The notes: generated by a model from the letters alone, not told the origin. 12,894 nt of DNA from JBGRQB01 sp041725875 (GCA_041725875.1 JBGRQB010000130.1:1-12894); one strand, 5' to 3'. Counted from the stretch's first letter, positions 1 to 6,648 are shown. Translations and numbers: made by a program.

Positions 1-11
1 GTATTGTCAGA

Positions 12-40
12 TTGCGGTCGGGCGAAAACCCGACCAGCAA
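12..40. terminator. GC-rich hairpin, probable transcription terminator
   Basis: A perfect 7-bp stem, GGTCGGG (16-22) with CCCGACC (29-35), closes a CGAAAA loop. The helix is extended by TTGC (12-15) pairing with GCAA (37-40) around one unpaired A at 36. It lies 21 bp past the stop codon of the minus-strand PFL gene, so it could end that operon. No U-run follows it on the minus strand. On the plus strand the stem is followed by an A/T-rich stretch with a TTTT run, so it could instead, or also, terminate a plus-strand gene lying left of the window. The hairpin is seen directly; its role is inferred. Confidence 0.55.
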
Positions 41-61
41 ATTTATAATTTTATAGCTAAA

Positions 62-1423
62 CTAATTAGTTAAACTTCTTGTAGGGGCAGGAACTCTTCC
101 GCCTCTTAACACATAGTTTGAACTGCTCAATTCACTTACTTTCATAATAGGGGCCAATCCTAAAAGACCGCCATAATCAACTGACTCACCTACTTTTTTA
201 CCATAAGCCGGAATAATTCTCACAGCTGTGGTTTTGTTATTTATCATACCAATGGCGCATTCGTCTGCAATAATACCTGCAATTGTTGAAGTAGGTGTAT
301 CGCCGGGAACGGCAACCATATCAAGACCAACAGAACATACGCAAGTCATAGCTTCAAGTTTTTCAAGAGTGATGTGACCTTTTTCCGCAGCTCTGATCAT
401 TGCAGCATCTTCACTTACAGGAATAAAAGCACCACTCATTCCGCCAACTGATGCACTTGCCATCATACCGGCTTTTTTAACTGCATCATTTAACATTGCA
501 AGACAAGCGGTTGTTCCGGGAGCACCAACATCTTCAACACCCATTGCCATAAGGATATCAGCAATACTGTCACCTTCAGCAGGAGTTGGAGCAAGTGATA
601 CGTCAACAATACCAAATGGGAGTCCGTGTTTTGCAGCAACTGCGCGTCCCATTAATTCGCCTGCACGAGTAATTTTGTAAGCAGTTTTTTTAATAACTTC
701 AGCAAGTTTCTGAAGATCTACCGGACCGGCTTCTTTAATTGCGTTTAACACAACTCCGGGTCCGCTAATACCTGTATTAACAACAACTTCAGGTTCGGTA
801 ACACCGTGAAAAGCACCGGCAACAAAAGGATTATCTTCAGGCACGTTACAGTAAACAACCAATTTTGCACAGCCAATTGAACCTTCATCTTTTGTAAGTT
901 CGGCTGTTTTTTTGATTGCTTCGGCCATAAGATTAATTGCATCCATATTAATTCCTGCTGCTGTTGAAGCAACATTAACACTGGAGCAGATTCTTTTTGT
1001 TTCAGCAAGCGCGTAAGGAATTGATTTAATCAATTCTCTTTCACCATTTGTAAAACCTTTTTGAACAAGTGCAGAGTAACCGGCTAAGAAATCCACACCA
1101 ATTTCGCCTGCAGCTTTATCAAGAACTTTAGCTATTTCAACAAATTCTTCAGCTTTATAAGCATCAAACGGAATTGAAATAGGAGTAATTGAAACTCTTT
1201 TATTTGCAATGGCAATACCATATTTAGATTCTATTTCTTCTGCATACTTAACATGGTTACTGCCGTATTTTAATATTTTATCGTAAACTTTCTGTTTTGC
1301 TACTTCAATGTTTCTGTCGAAACAATCTCTTAAACTTATTCCCAGTGTAACAGTACGAATATCAAAATGTTCAACCTCGGTCATTCGTATCGTTTCCAGG
1401 ACCTCTTCAAATTCGTATGGCAT
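62..1423 (-). CDS. PFL family protein (DUF711 / UPF0210)
   Basis: A 453-aa protein of the UPF0210/DUF711 family, whose fold resembles pyruvate formate-lyase but whose reaction is not established. Family-type segments are the N-terminal DIRTVTLGISL (about 21-31), a glycine-rich stretch GVTEPEVVVNTGISGPGVV (about 207-225), GIVDVSLAPTPAEGDS (about 271-286), GAPGTTACLAMLNDA (about 300-314), ASVGGMSGAFIPVSED (about 324-339) and CVCSVGLDMVAVPGDT (about 361-376). Length is normal for the family and no break is seen. The ATG is preceded by AGAGAG (and AAGGA further out) at ribosome-binding distance. It is the last gene of the left minus-strand operon, 26 bp after the ACT-domain gene. UPF0210 and UPF0237 (ACT) genes are recurrent neighbours in many bacteria and archaea, which supports both calls. 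It is probably cytosolic, as no signal peptide is visible. Confidence 0.93.
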   Translation of the reverse strand: MPYEFEEVLETIRMTEVEHFDIRTVTLGISLRDCFDRNIEVAKQKVYDKILKYGSNHVKYAEEIESKYGIAIANKRVSITPISIPFDAYKAEEFVEIAKVLDKAAGEIGVDFLAGYSALVQKGFTNGERELIKSIPYALAETKRICSSVNVASTAAGINMDAINLMAEAIKKTAELTKDEGSIGCAKLVVYCNVPEDNPFVAGAFHGVTEPEVVVNTGISGPGVVLNAIKEAGPVDLQKLAEVIKKTAYKITRAGELMGRAVAAKHGLPFGIVDVSLAPTPAEGDSIADILMAMGVEDVGAPGTTACLAMLNDAVKKAGMMASASVGGMSGAFIPVSEDAAMIRAAEKGHITLEKLEAMTCVCSVGLDMVAVPGDTPTSTIAGIIADECAIGMINNKTTAVRIIPAYGKKVGESVDYGGLLGLAPIMKVSELSSSNYVLRGGRVPAPTRSLTN

Positions 1424-1449
1424 ATCTCTCTAATCCTTATCTTTTATAA

Positions 1450-1875
1450 TTAAATACGATGCATAGATTTAAAGATATTTTCGTGCTGAAGATATACTTT
1501 AATACCTAATCTGTCGGCTACTGCATTCATCTTATCTTGCAATTCCTTAAATGAGCAATTGGTTTCCGAAATATCAATAACCATTATCATTGTATAGTAT
1601 TCACTAAGGATTTTCTGACTAATATCAAGAATATTACATTTTGTACTGCTTAATTCAGCAGTAATACCGGCAACAATACCAGGATAGTTTGCACCAAATG
1701 AAGTTAAAATAATTTTGCCGGAATCAGCTTCAGCATTTGCAGATTCAAGAGCAGAACCCATTTTATCAACAGTTTTTGCAACAACATTTTTTACTGCATC
1801 AGGATTAGCGGAATCGCCTAACTCCTGAATTGCACTCAGAGTTATTTTACGAATTTCTTCTTCTGATAATCTCAC
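1450..1875 (-). CDS. ACT-domain protein (UPF0237-like) with N-terminal extension
   Basis: A 141-aa protein. The C-terminal part, about residues 54-132, reads as an ACT domain of the UPF0237/GcvR-like kind: strand KIILTSFGANYPGIVAGI, then a helix, CNILDISQKI, YYTMIMVIDIS, and a helix ending near the C-terminus. ACT domains usually bind small ligands such as amino acids and regulate partner proteins. Known UPF0237 proteins are about 90 aa and almost entirely ACT. Here about 50 extra residues precede it, opening with an amphipathic, acidic helix (LSEEEIRKITLSAIQELG). The start is GTG, and its GTGA overlaps the upstream gene's TGA stop by 4 bp, a classic coupling arrangement. No good Shine-Dalgarno is visible (only GGAA about 9 bases upstream). 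A shorter start inside the ORF would remove the extension, but none is better supported. The adjacent PFL gene is its expected partner. Confidence 0.85.
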   Translation of the reverse strand: MRLSEEEIRKITLSAIQELGDSANPDAVKNVVAKTVDKMGSALESANAEADSGKIILTSFGANYPGIVAGITAELSSTKCNILDISQKILSEYYTMIMVIDISETNCSFKELQDKMNAVADRLGIKVYLQHENIFKSMHRI

Positions 1876-2705
1876 GGTTTTATTCCTATATATTTAGTTT
1901 GCAAATATTCCAATGCTTTGTTTGCAACCTCAATATTCTTTTCGATTGCAAACTGTTCTGCGTTCTGAATATTGCCTCTGTAAAATCTGAACCAGAGTAA
2001 ATTTCCGACAACTGCGGCATCAAAAACTCTCTCCTCTACAGCAGCATTTATTGTATGATAACCAAGGAGAACATTCCACCCGAGAGAAATAATACCGGAT
2101 AGATATTCACCTGCATAAATTTGTCCAGAACCAGGCAAAATATAAGAAATAACTTTGGCAAAAGTAACCGATATTTTTTCATCTTCAACATTGTTACAAA
2201 GATTCACAAGCTCGTTTTTGCCTTCCAGCAAAGCGAATTGTCCGGCTGCCTCTTCCCATTTATCTTCAAATATAAAAGCAAAACCTTTCCAATAAATAAG
2301 TTCATCTTTTTTATCAGAATAGATTTCATTTTTGAATAAATTGTCTATTATTTTATGTGCCTGAAAACAAGTTCTTCTTAAAATATTTGTTCTGGCCAAA
2401 TCTACCAAAACCTGATACTTTTCTTCATCAGAATTTGCTTTAATTGAGGCAAGAGTTAAATATTTCGCTGCATCATTTAACCTTGCACCTGCTTTATAGC
2501 TTAATCCTATTTTGTAGTTGGGATGAAATTCATCGTTAGCATCTTTATTAAAAAAGAGATATCTCTTATACTCGGTAACCGCGTCAAAGTAATTTTCCGA
2601 ATTAAAGAGACTATCGGCAAAATTGAGCTGGACTGAATAATTTTGTGCAAAACCAATATTCATTCCGATAAGCAGAAACATTAATATTTTTTTCAAATGT
2701 CTCAT
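1872..2705 (-). CDS. Exported TPR protein with C-terminal PGSGQIY membrane domain (paralogue A)
   Basis: A 277-aa protein I cannot assign to a named function. Residues 1-20 form a signal peptide (basic start, hydrophobic core, GFA then Q), so it is exported. Residues about 25-165 are helical and TPR-like (DSLFNSENYFDAVTEYKRYL, then KIGLSYKAGARLNDAAKYL). The C-terminal third has SYILPGSGQIYAGEYLSG (187-204), a hydrophobic stretch (about 203-217), then WFRFYRGNIQNAEQFA (238-253). The PGxGxxYxGxxxxG pattern recalls small TM2/DUF5683-type membrane proteins. The upstream neighbour, 10 bp away, has the same architecture at the same residue positions, so the two look like a tandem duplication. Its stop codon overlaps the start of the ACT gene by 4 bp. 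A role at the inner or outer membrane, possibly with the YidD-like protein encoded two genes upstream, is inference. Confidence 0.8.
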   Translation of the reverse strand: MRHLKKILMFLLIGMNIGFAQNYSVQLNFADSLFNSENYFDAVTEYKRYLFFNKDANDEFHPNYKIGLSYKAGARLNDAAKYLTLASIKANSDEEKYQVLVDLARTNILRRTCFQAHKIIDNLFKNEIYSDKKDELIYWKGFAFIFEDKWEEAAGQFALLEGKNELVNLCNNVEDEKISVTFAKVISYILPGSGQIYAGEYLSGIISLGWNVLLGYHTINAAVEERVFDAAVVGNLLWFRFYRGNIQNAEQFAIEKNIEVANKALEYLQTKYIGIKP

Positions 2706-2715
2706 TTTGTCACCA

Positions 2716-3576
2716 TTATTGTATAAATCTTACTTCCGGCAAGAAGTGATTTTTTTTGCCTAAAAATTGTTTTATTTCTTCAACCAGATTAAACTCAACA
2801 CGCGCATTAAAAATTTGCGCTGATGCAACTGAACCATAGATATTTCCGGCATAGAAGTATGTAGCCAGTCCGGTAAAAATCCAGCCTCTGGTGTCGTGTC
2901 CGTCATTTAAATTATCAATCGCCAGATAGGTTAAAACTCCTGTGAGCAAAAATGAAGTTAAACCATCTGTGTACTCTTCGGTATAAAACTTCCCGGCTCC
3001 CGGAATAAGTGCTGATAAAATTCCTGCTGTTAAAGGATCTTTATGTTCAGGATTTACTCTTCTGTTATAAAATCCGGAAATAGTTTCTCTGTCCTGTTTA
3101 TCAAAATCACTCAAAAATTTATCTTTTTCCGGCAATCTGTTGAAATCAAGTAAAAGTGACAGCTTATGTAGTTTGTTACTTTTATCTCTGTATTTAGCGG
3201 ATTCGTACATTCTGTTTTTAGTAAGAGAACGGTAATCTTTTAGCGGGACAGACAAAAATTTGTTTCTCAAAAAGTGAATTTTTGAAAGTTCTTCCAGATT
3301 TGAATTAAAAATCAATCCTTTGTAATTATCAGCAGCTTCCTGATAACGTTTCATTTTTTCCAGACAAAAAGCGAGTTTAAATTTTACAGTATCATTTTTA
3401 ACATTTTTCAAAATGCTTCGGTATTCATTTACCGCCCGTAAATAATCTTTTTGTCTAAGTAAATAATCACCAAATTTTAATCTGTTTTTGTTTGTGAGCA
3501 GTTCGTTCGATTGGCAAAATGCAGTTGCTGAAAAAGCTGCGGATAATATTATGAGAGTAATAATTTTTCTAATCAT
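2716..3576 (-). CDS. Exported TPR-like protein with C-terminal PGAGKFY membrane domain (paralogue B)
   Basis: 286 aa from the ATG at 3576. An in-frame TTG nine bases further upstream is possible but would add only three residues ahead of the signal peptide. Residues 1-21 are a signal peptide (MIRKIITLIILSAAFSATAF) followed by CQS; the Cys context is a poor lipobox. Residues about 30-90 hold two TPR-like helix pairs (FGDYLLRQKDYLRAVNEYRS and LAFCLEKMKRYQEAADNYKG). A charged linker follows, then GILSALIPGAGKFYTEEYTDG (about 185-205), a hydrophobic segment (SFLLTGVLTYLAI) and ATYFYAGNIYGSVASAQIFN (about 238-257). The motif positions match those of paralogue A almost residue for residue. Its start overlaps the end of the yidD-like gene by 8 bp, implying coupled translation; no clear Shine-Dalgarno is seen. 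The function is unknown, and an envelope location is well supported. Confidence 0.8.
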   Translation of the reverse strand: MIRKIITLIILSAAFSATAFCQSNELLTNKNRLKFGDYLLRQKDYLRAVNEYRSILKNVKNDTVKFKLAFCLEKMKRYQEAADNYKGLIFNSNLEELSKIHFLRNKFLSVPLKDYRSLTKNRMYESAKYRDKSNKLHKLSLLLDFNRLPEKDKFLSDFDKQDRETISGFYNRRVNPEHKDPLTAGILSALIPGAGKFYTEEYTDGLTSFLLTGVLTYLAIDNLNDGHDTRGWIFTGLATYFYAGNIYGSVASAQIFNARVEFNLVEEIKQFLGKKNHFLPEVRFIQ

Positions 3577-4021
3577 CGGAAACAATATTTGCTGAAGGAA
3601 TATATTTGATTTTAGAATAATCTAATTTGTAGTTGGTCACCGGATCGTAAAACTTTCCATTAACATATAGAGGATAATGATCGCGGGTTTTGAAAAAATT
3701 TGTATCGCGTGTGAATCTGTCGGCAAACATCAATGCGCCTTTCAGAATGTTGGTCTGCTTCACCGCCTGAAACATAAACTCGGAGCAGGTCGGGTGAAAT
3801 GGACAATTATCCCCATCGTGATCTGAAAAAAGAAACCAGTAGGCATTTTTTAATGTTGATACAAAAAAAACAGGTATTGATTCCGATTCAATTTTGAATT
3901 CTCTTTTTTCAACAGTTTCAATCTGATAGCTTATCTCTTTTTTACCCCATTTTTCCCATTCGTTTTGGGCAAAAGAGATTGTTAAAAACAGGATCGTAAA
4001 TAAGAAAAATTTTCTTCCCAT
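3569..4021 (-). CDS. Secreted YidD-like protein
   Basis: A 150-aa protein. Residues 73-80 are CPFHPTCS, followed by EFMFQAVKQTNILKGALM and a basic R-F-T-R segment. This matches the YidD family (membrane protein insertion efficiency factor; canonical C-x-F-x-P-T-C-S followed by A-I, KG and R residues). Canonical YidD is about 70-90 aa, cytosolic and membrane-associated, and usually sits between rnpA and yidC. This copy differs. It has an N-terminal signal peptide (FFLFTILFLTISFA then QN), about 50 residues before the core and a longer tail. The late Cys of canonical YidD (RC.P) is not visible. Its ATG shares one base with the preceding stop (TAATG) and its end overlaps the next gene by 8 bp. 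It probably acts on the outer side of the inner membrane, or in the periplasm, with the TPR/PGxG proteins; that role is inference. Confidence 0.82.
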   Translation of the reverse strand: MGRKFFLFTILFLTISFAQNEWEKWGKKEISYQIETVEKREFKIESESIPVFFVSTLKNAYWFLFSDHDGDNCPFHPTCSEFMFQAVKQTNILKGALMFADRFTRDTNFFKTRDHYPLYVNGKFYDPVTNYKLDYSKIKYIPSANIVSDD

Positions 4022-4266
4022 TACAGTTTATCCAGATCAATTTTTAATCTCTGCATCATATTCCGCATATATAATTGTTTATAGAGTGAGTTCTTGCAAA
4101 TCACTAATTTATTTACAATTATATCGCCTGAATCTTCATCAATTTTCACAAGTTTTTTTGTGGTTTCGCCATTTTTCTGAAGCGAATAATCTCCTTCAAT
4201 TCCGTCATCATAAATAACGTGAATTGTGGTTTCGTCTACAATATTTACTTTTACCGGATTGGCCAT
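4021..4266 (-). CDS. Small hypothetical protein, possibly DUF2442-like
   Basis: An 81-aa soluble protein with no signal peptide or membrane segment. The first half alternates like beta strands (VKVNIVDETTIHVIYDDGIE), and the DDG turn faintly resembles DUF2442-type proteins. The second half ends in a basic helix (SLYKQLYMRNMMQRLKIDL). The resemblance is too weak to assign a family. It is the first gene of the left minus-strand operon, and its stop overlaps the ATG of the yidD-like gene (TAATG), so translation is probably coupled. This tight linkage is the main evidence that it is a real gene. No Shine-Dalgarno precedes its ATG. Function unknown. Confidence 0.65.
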   Translation of the reverse strand: MANPVKVNIVDETTIHVIYDDGIEGDYSLQKNGETTKKLVKIDEDSGDIIVNKLVICKNSLYKQLYMRNMMQRLKIDLDKL

Positions 4267-4382
4267 AGCTTCAAATGTAATAAAATAATTCCATATTTTT
4301 TATTGTTCCCTTTCATAATCAACAAATATGCGGATAATTTGTCTTTTTAGTATTATATTTGTGCCCTAAGAAAGGAAATTTT
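4267..4382. promoter_or_regulatory. Divergent intergenic region with Bacteroidota-type -7 boxes
   Basis: An A/T-rich spacer between the left operon and rlmN. On the plus strand TATATTTG (4354-4361) fits TAnnTTTG exactly. It places a transcription start a few bases before the rlmN Shine-Dalgarno AAAGGA (4371-4376, six bases from the ATG). No TTTG sits at the expected -33 spacing. On the minus strand TACATTTG (4279-4272) is also an exact match, but only 5 bases before the ATG of the 81-aa gene. A weaker CATATTTG lies at 4330-4323. The boxes are seen directly; promoter function is inferred from the known consensus of the Bacteroidota primary sigma factor. Confidence 0.4.
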
Positions 4383-5447
4383 ATGAAACATCAGCTTAAA
4401 GGTTTACCTCTTTCAGAGTTAAACGATTATTTCATAAGTATTGGCGAACCAAAATTCAGAGCAAAACAGATTTTTGGCTGGATGTATAATCAGATGGTTG
4501 ACAGCTTTGACGAGATGGTTAATGTTCCCAAATCTTTAAGAAGTAAACTTGAAGAAAAATGTGATTTGTATTCGCTTAAATTGAAATTAAAAGAGACTTC
4601 AAAACAGAGCGAGACTTCAAAATATTTATTCTCCACCCGAGACAATAAAAGTATAGAAACAGTTCTTATTCCCGCAGGTGAAGGAAGAGCAACTTTATGT
4701 ATATCTACACAGGTAGGCTGCCCGCTAAGTTGCGAGTTTTGTGCAACAGGAAAACTTGGTTTTGATCGCAATCTTACAAGTGGTGAAATTGTTGATCAAT
4801 ATGTTATGGTTGCTAAAGATTACGGAATAGAAAATGTAACAAACATTGTTTATATGGGGATGGGAGAACCGTTAATCAATTTTGATGAAACTGTTAAATC
4901 TCTGAAAATTATTACAAGTGAGTTTAATAAGAGTATTAGTCGTACAAGAATCACGGTCTCTACTTCGGGTCTGCCCCACAAAATAAAAGAACTTGCCGAT
5001 ACAGGATTAAGAGTAAAGCTTGCACTTTCACTTCATTCTCCTTTTGAAGATGTAAGATCGAAAATAATGCCTATAAATAAACGTTATTCACTTAATGAAG
5101 TTATAGAAGCAATTAAATATTACGCCCGAACTACAAAAACCAGAATCACTTTTGAGTATACAATGTTTGACGGAATTAATGACCGGGATGAAGATGTAAA
5201 AGAACTTGTGAAAATTTGCAGTAAACTTCCGGCAAAAATAAATTTGATTCCGTTTAACAGCATCAAACATATGAATCCAACCGGATTTGCTGCTGAACTG
5301 GAGCCGTCACCAAGAATTAAAATTGAAAACTTTGCCGATAAATTAAGAAACAGAGATATAACAGTATTAGTAAGAGAAACTCAGGGTGAAGATATTGCCG
5401 CTGCCTGCGGACAATTAGCCGCAAAAGACAAAAATGGAGAGAAATGA
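4383..5447 (+). CDS. rlmN: 23S rRNA (adenine-C2)-methyltransferase RlmN
   Basis: A 354-aa radical-SAM enzyme that methylates C2 of A2503 in 23S rRNA, and A37 of some tRNAs in known homologues. The full catalytic set is visible. The 4Fe-4S ligands C113, C117 and C120 lie in GCPLSCEFCATGKLGF. C106 corresponds to the second catalytic Cys, and C342 (AACGQL) to the Cys that carries the transient methyl group. GMGEPLINFD (159-168) is the SAM-binding GGE-like motif, and LALSLHSP and LIPFN follow as expected. I chose the ATG at 4383 because AAAGGA lies six bases upstream; an in-frame TTG at 4359 would add eight residues and sits inside the likely promoter box. The next gene overlaps by ATGA. Length is normal and there is no sign of damage. 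Confidence 0.97.
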   Translation: MKHQLKGLPLSELNDYFISIGEPKFRAKQIFGWMYNQMVDSFDEMVNVPKSLRSKLEEKCDLYSLKLKLKETSKQSETSKYLFSTRDNKSIETVLIPAGEGRATLCISTQVGCPLSCEFCATGKLGFDRNLTSGEIVDQYVMVAKDYGIENVTNIVYMGMGEPLINFDETVKSLKIITSEFNKSISRTRITVSTSGLPHKIKELADTGLRVKLALSLHSPFEDVRSKIMPINKRYSLNEVIEAIKYYARTTKTRITFEYTMFDGINDRDEDVKELVKICSKLPAKINLIPFNSIKHMNPTGFAAELEPSPRIKIENFADKLRNRDITVLVRETQGEDIAAACGQLAAKDKNGEK

Positions 5448-5983
5448 GAAAGTTATCACACGCCGAAATTACGGAAAACAGAAGTACACTTGAAAATATT
5501 TCGGAAGTAAAAAAACTGCCTGTTTATATTATTTTAGACAGCATAAGAAGCAGTTACAACGTTGGCTCAGTTTTCAGAACTTCCGACGGTGTTATGGTTG
5601 AAAAAATATTTTTATGCGGATATACCCCGACTCCGGAAAACAAAGAAGTTTTCAAAACTGCTCTTGGCTCGCAAGAGAGCGTTGAATGGGAATATGTAAA
5701 AGACCCCAAAGAAGTGGTAGGCCGACTCAAAGCCGAGGGAGTTAAAATTTCTGCACTTGAACTTACTGAAAAAAGCACAACTTACTCTGAGGTTAATCCG
5801 GCTAATTTTCCTATGTGTCTTATAGTTGGAAATGAAGTTGCAGGCGTTTCTCAAGATTTACTTGATATGTGTGATTTTACTATAGAGATTCCGCAATACG
5901 GAATTAAGCAATCTCTAAATGTAGGGGTGGCTTACGGAGTTTCAATTTTTGAGTTAAGAAGAATTTACGAGTTAAACAATTAA
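5444..5983 (+). CDS. TrmH/SpoU-family RNA 2'-O-methyltransferase
   Basis: A 179-aa SPOUT-class methyltransferase with the three TrmH-family motifs in order. Motif 1 is NVGSVFRTSDG (39-49), with the conserved Asn and Arg. Motif 2 is LIVGNEVAGVS (126-136), with the conserved Glu. Motif 3 is IPQYGIKQSLNVGVAYGVS (149-167), forming the trefoil-knot SAM site. There is no N-terminal substrate-binding extension like that of RlmB, so this is a short, stand-alone form. Whether it acts on tRNA (TrmH or TrmL type) or rRNA cannot be told from the sequence. The start ATG overlaps the rlmN stop (ATGA), with GGAGAG just upstream, so the two RNA-modification genes are co-translated. Its TAA stop is interlocked with that of the opposing AlbA_2 gene. 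Confidence 0.93.
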   Translation: MRKLSHAEITENRSTLENISEVKKLPVYIILDSIRSSYNVGSVFRTSDGVMVEKIFLCGYTPTPENKEVFKTALGSQESVEWEYVKDPKEVVGRLKAEGVKISALELTEKSTTYSEVNPANFPMCLIVGNEVAGVSQDLLDMCDFTIEIPQYGIKQSLNVGVAYGVSIFELRRIYELNN

Positions 5984-6648
5984 ACTTCTCCTGAATAAGT
6001 AAAAAATTCCTCTCCGTTTTCCTTTGTATGGATTATTAACAATCCGGCGCGTACCATTTTAACCAGTGTACGCGAAGCTCTTCTTTTGGAAATATTTGCA
6101 GCTTCGCTTAACTCTTTAACATTAATAGTTTCAAATTCTTCAAGAAACTCAAAAACCCGCTTCTCTTCCTTGCCAACCTGATATTTATATAAAGGTTTCT
6201 CTTCTGAGCGTACGCGTAAAATTCTGATCATTTCTTTGCTAGCAGGAACACTTTTGTCATTTACTCTGATGTAAACCTGAGCTTCGCTGACAAGAAGCTC
6301 TTCTTTGTAATCCTGTATACGGTGCGGTTTATATTGAGATTCCGGAATGTTGACAACCACAATCTCTTTTCCCTGATATTCGTGGTATTCAAATGAAAAA
6401 TCTATGACAGGTTCAATATATTCGGAAACTGTTTTTTTTGTAAGTTCTTCAATTTCTTTTTCTGAATGGACACCGCAGATTTTTCCGTTATCACGCACAC
6501 CAAAAATAACTTTACCACCTTTGGTGTTTGCAAAAGCAATAAATTCTTTTGCAATTTTTTCAAATTCAGAAAATTTCTGCTTAAACTCTGTATTTAAAGT
6601 TTCACCCCCGCTGATTATTCCCAGCAGTTCTTTCAGTTCTTTTTCCAA
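5980..6648 (-). CDS. AlbA_2-domain (Schlafen-type) protein with C-terminal winged helix
   Basis: A 222-aa putative regulator. Residues about 14-125 form an AlbA_2 domain: NTEFKQKFSEFEKIAKEFIAFANTKGG, then VIFGVRDNGKICGV (47-60), followed by VIDFSFEYHEYQGKEIVVV and VYIRVNDKSVPAS. This fold occurs in bacterial transcriptional regulators and in Schlafen-type nucleases or helicases; acidic and basic residues are present but no nuclease triad can be asserted. Residues about 160-212 read as a winged helix (INVKELSEAANISKRRASRTLVKMVRAGLL). The start is TTG. It is supported by AAAGG eight bases upstream and by the lack of an ATG before the domain. The gene begins 5 bp after the TPR lipoprotein gene and is probably the last gene of the secA operon. 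DNA binding is inferred. Confidence 0.85.
   Translation of the reverse strand: MEKELKELLGIISGGETLNTEFKQKFSEFEKIAKEFIAFANTKGGKVIFGVRDNGKICGVHSEKEIEELTKKTVSEYIEPVIDFSFEYHEYQGKEIVVVNIPESQYKPHRIQDYKEELLVSEAQVYIRVNDKSVPASKEMIRILRVRSEEKPLYKYQVGKEEKRVFEFLEEFETINVKELSEAANISKRRASRTLVKMVRAGLLIIHTKENGEEFFTYSGEV

Noticed and set aside
745..1008. 87-aa minus-strand ORF inside the PFL gene
   Set aside because: Out-of-frame shadow of a well-conserved gene; low-complexity Gln/Leu-rich product with no domain.
2121..2339. 72-aa plus-strand ORF antisense to paralogue A
   Set aside because: Antisense shadow rich in Phe/Ile/Lys, with no ribosome-binding site and no recognisable fold.
3574..3585. TTG start for paralogue B, adding three residues
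   Set aside because: The ATG at 3576 gives a cleaner signal peptide and a shorter overlap with the upstream gene; no Shine-Dalgarno supports the TTG.
4490..4771. 93-aa ORF antisense to rlmN
   Set aside because: Lies entirely over the conserved radical-SAM coding region; the composition is that of a reversed reading frame.
5554..5854. Two overlapping ORFs antisense to the TrmH-family gene
   Set aside because: Both lie over SPOUT motif 1 and central codons; two overlapping frames with no signal are typical shadows.
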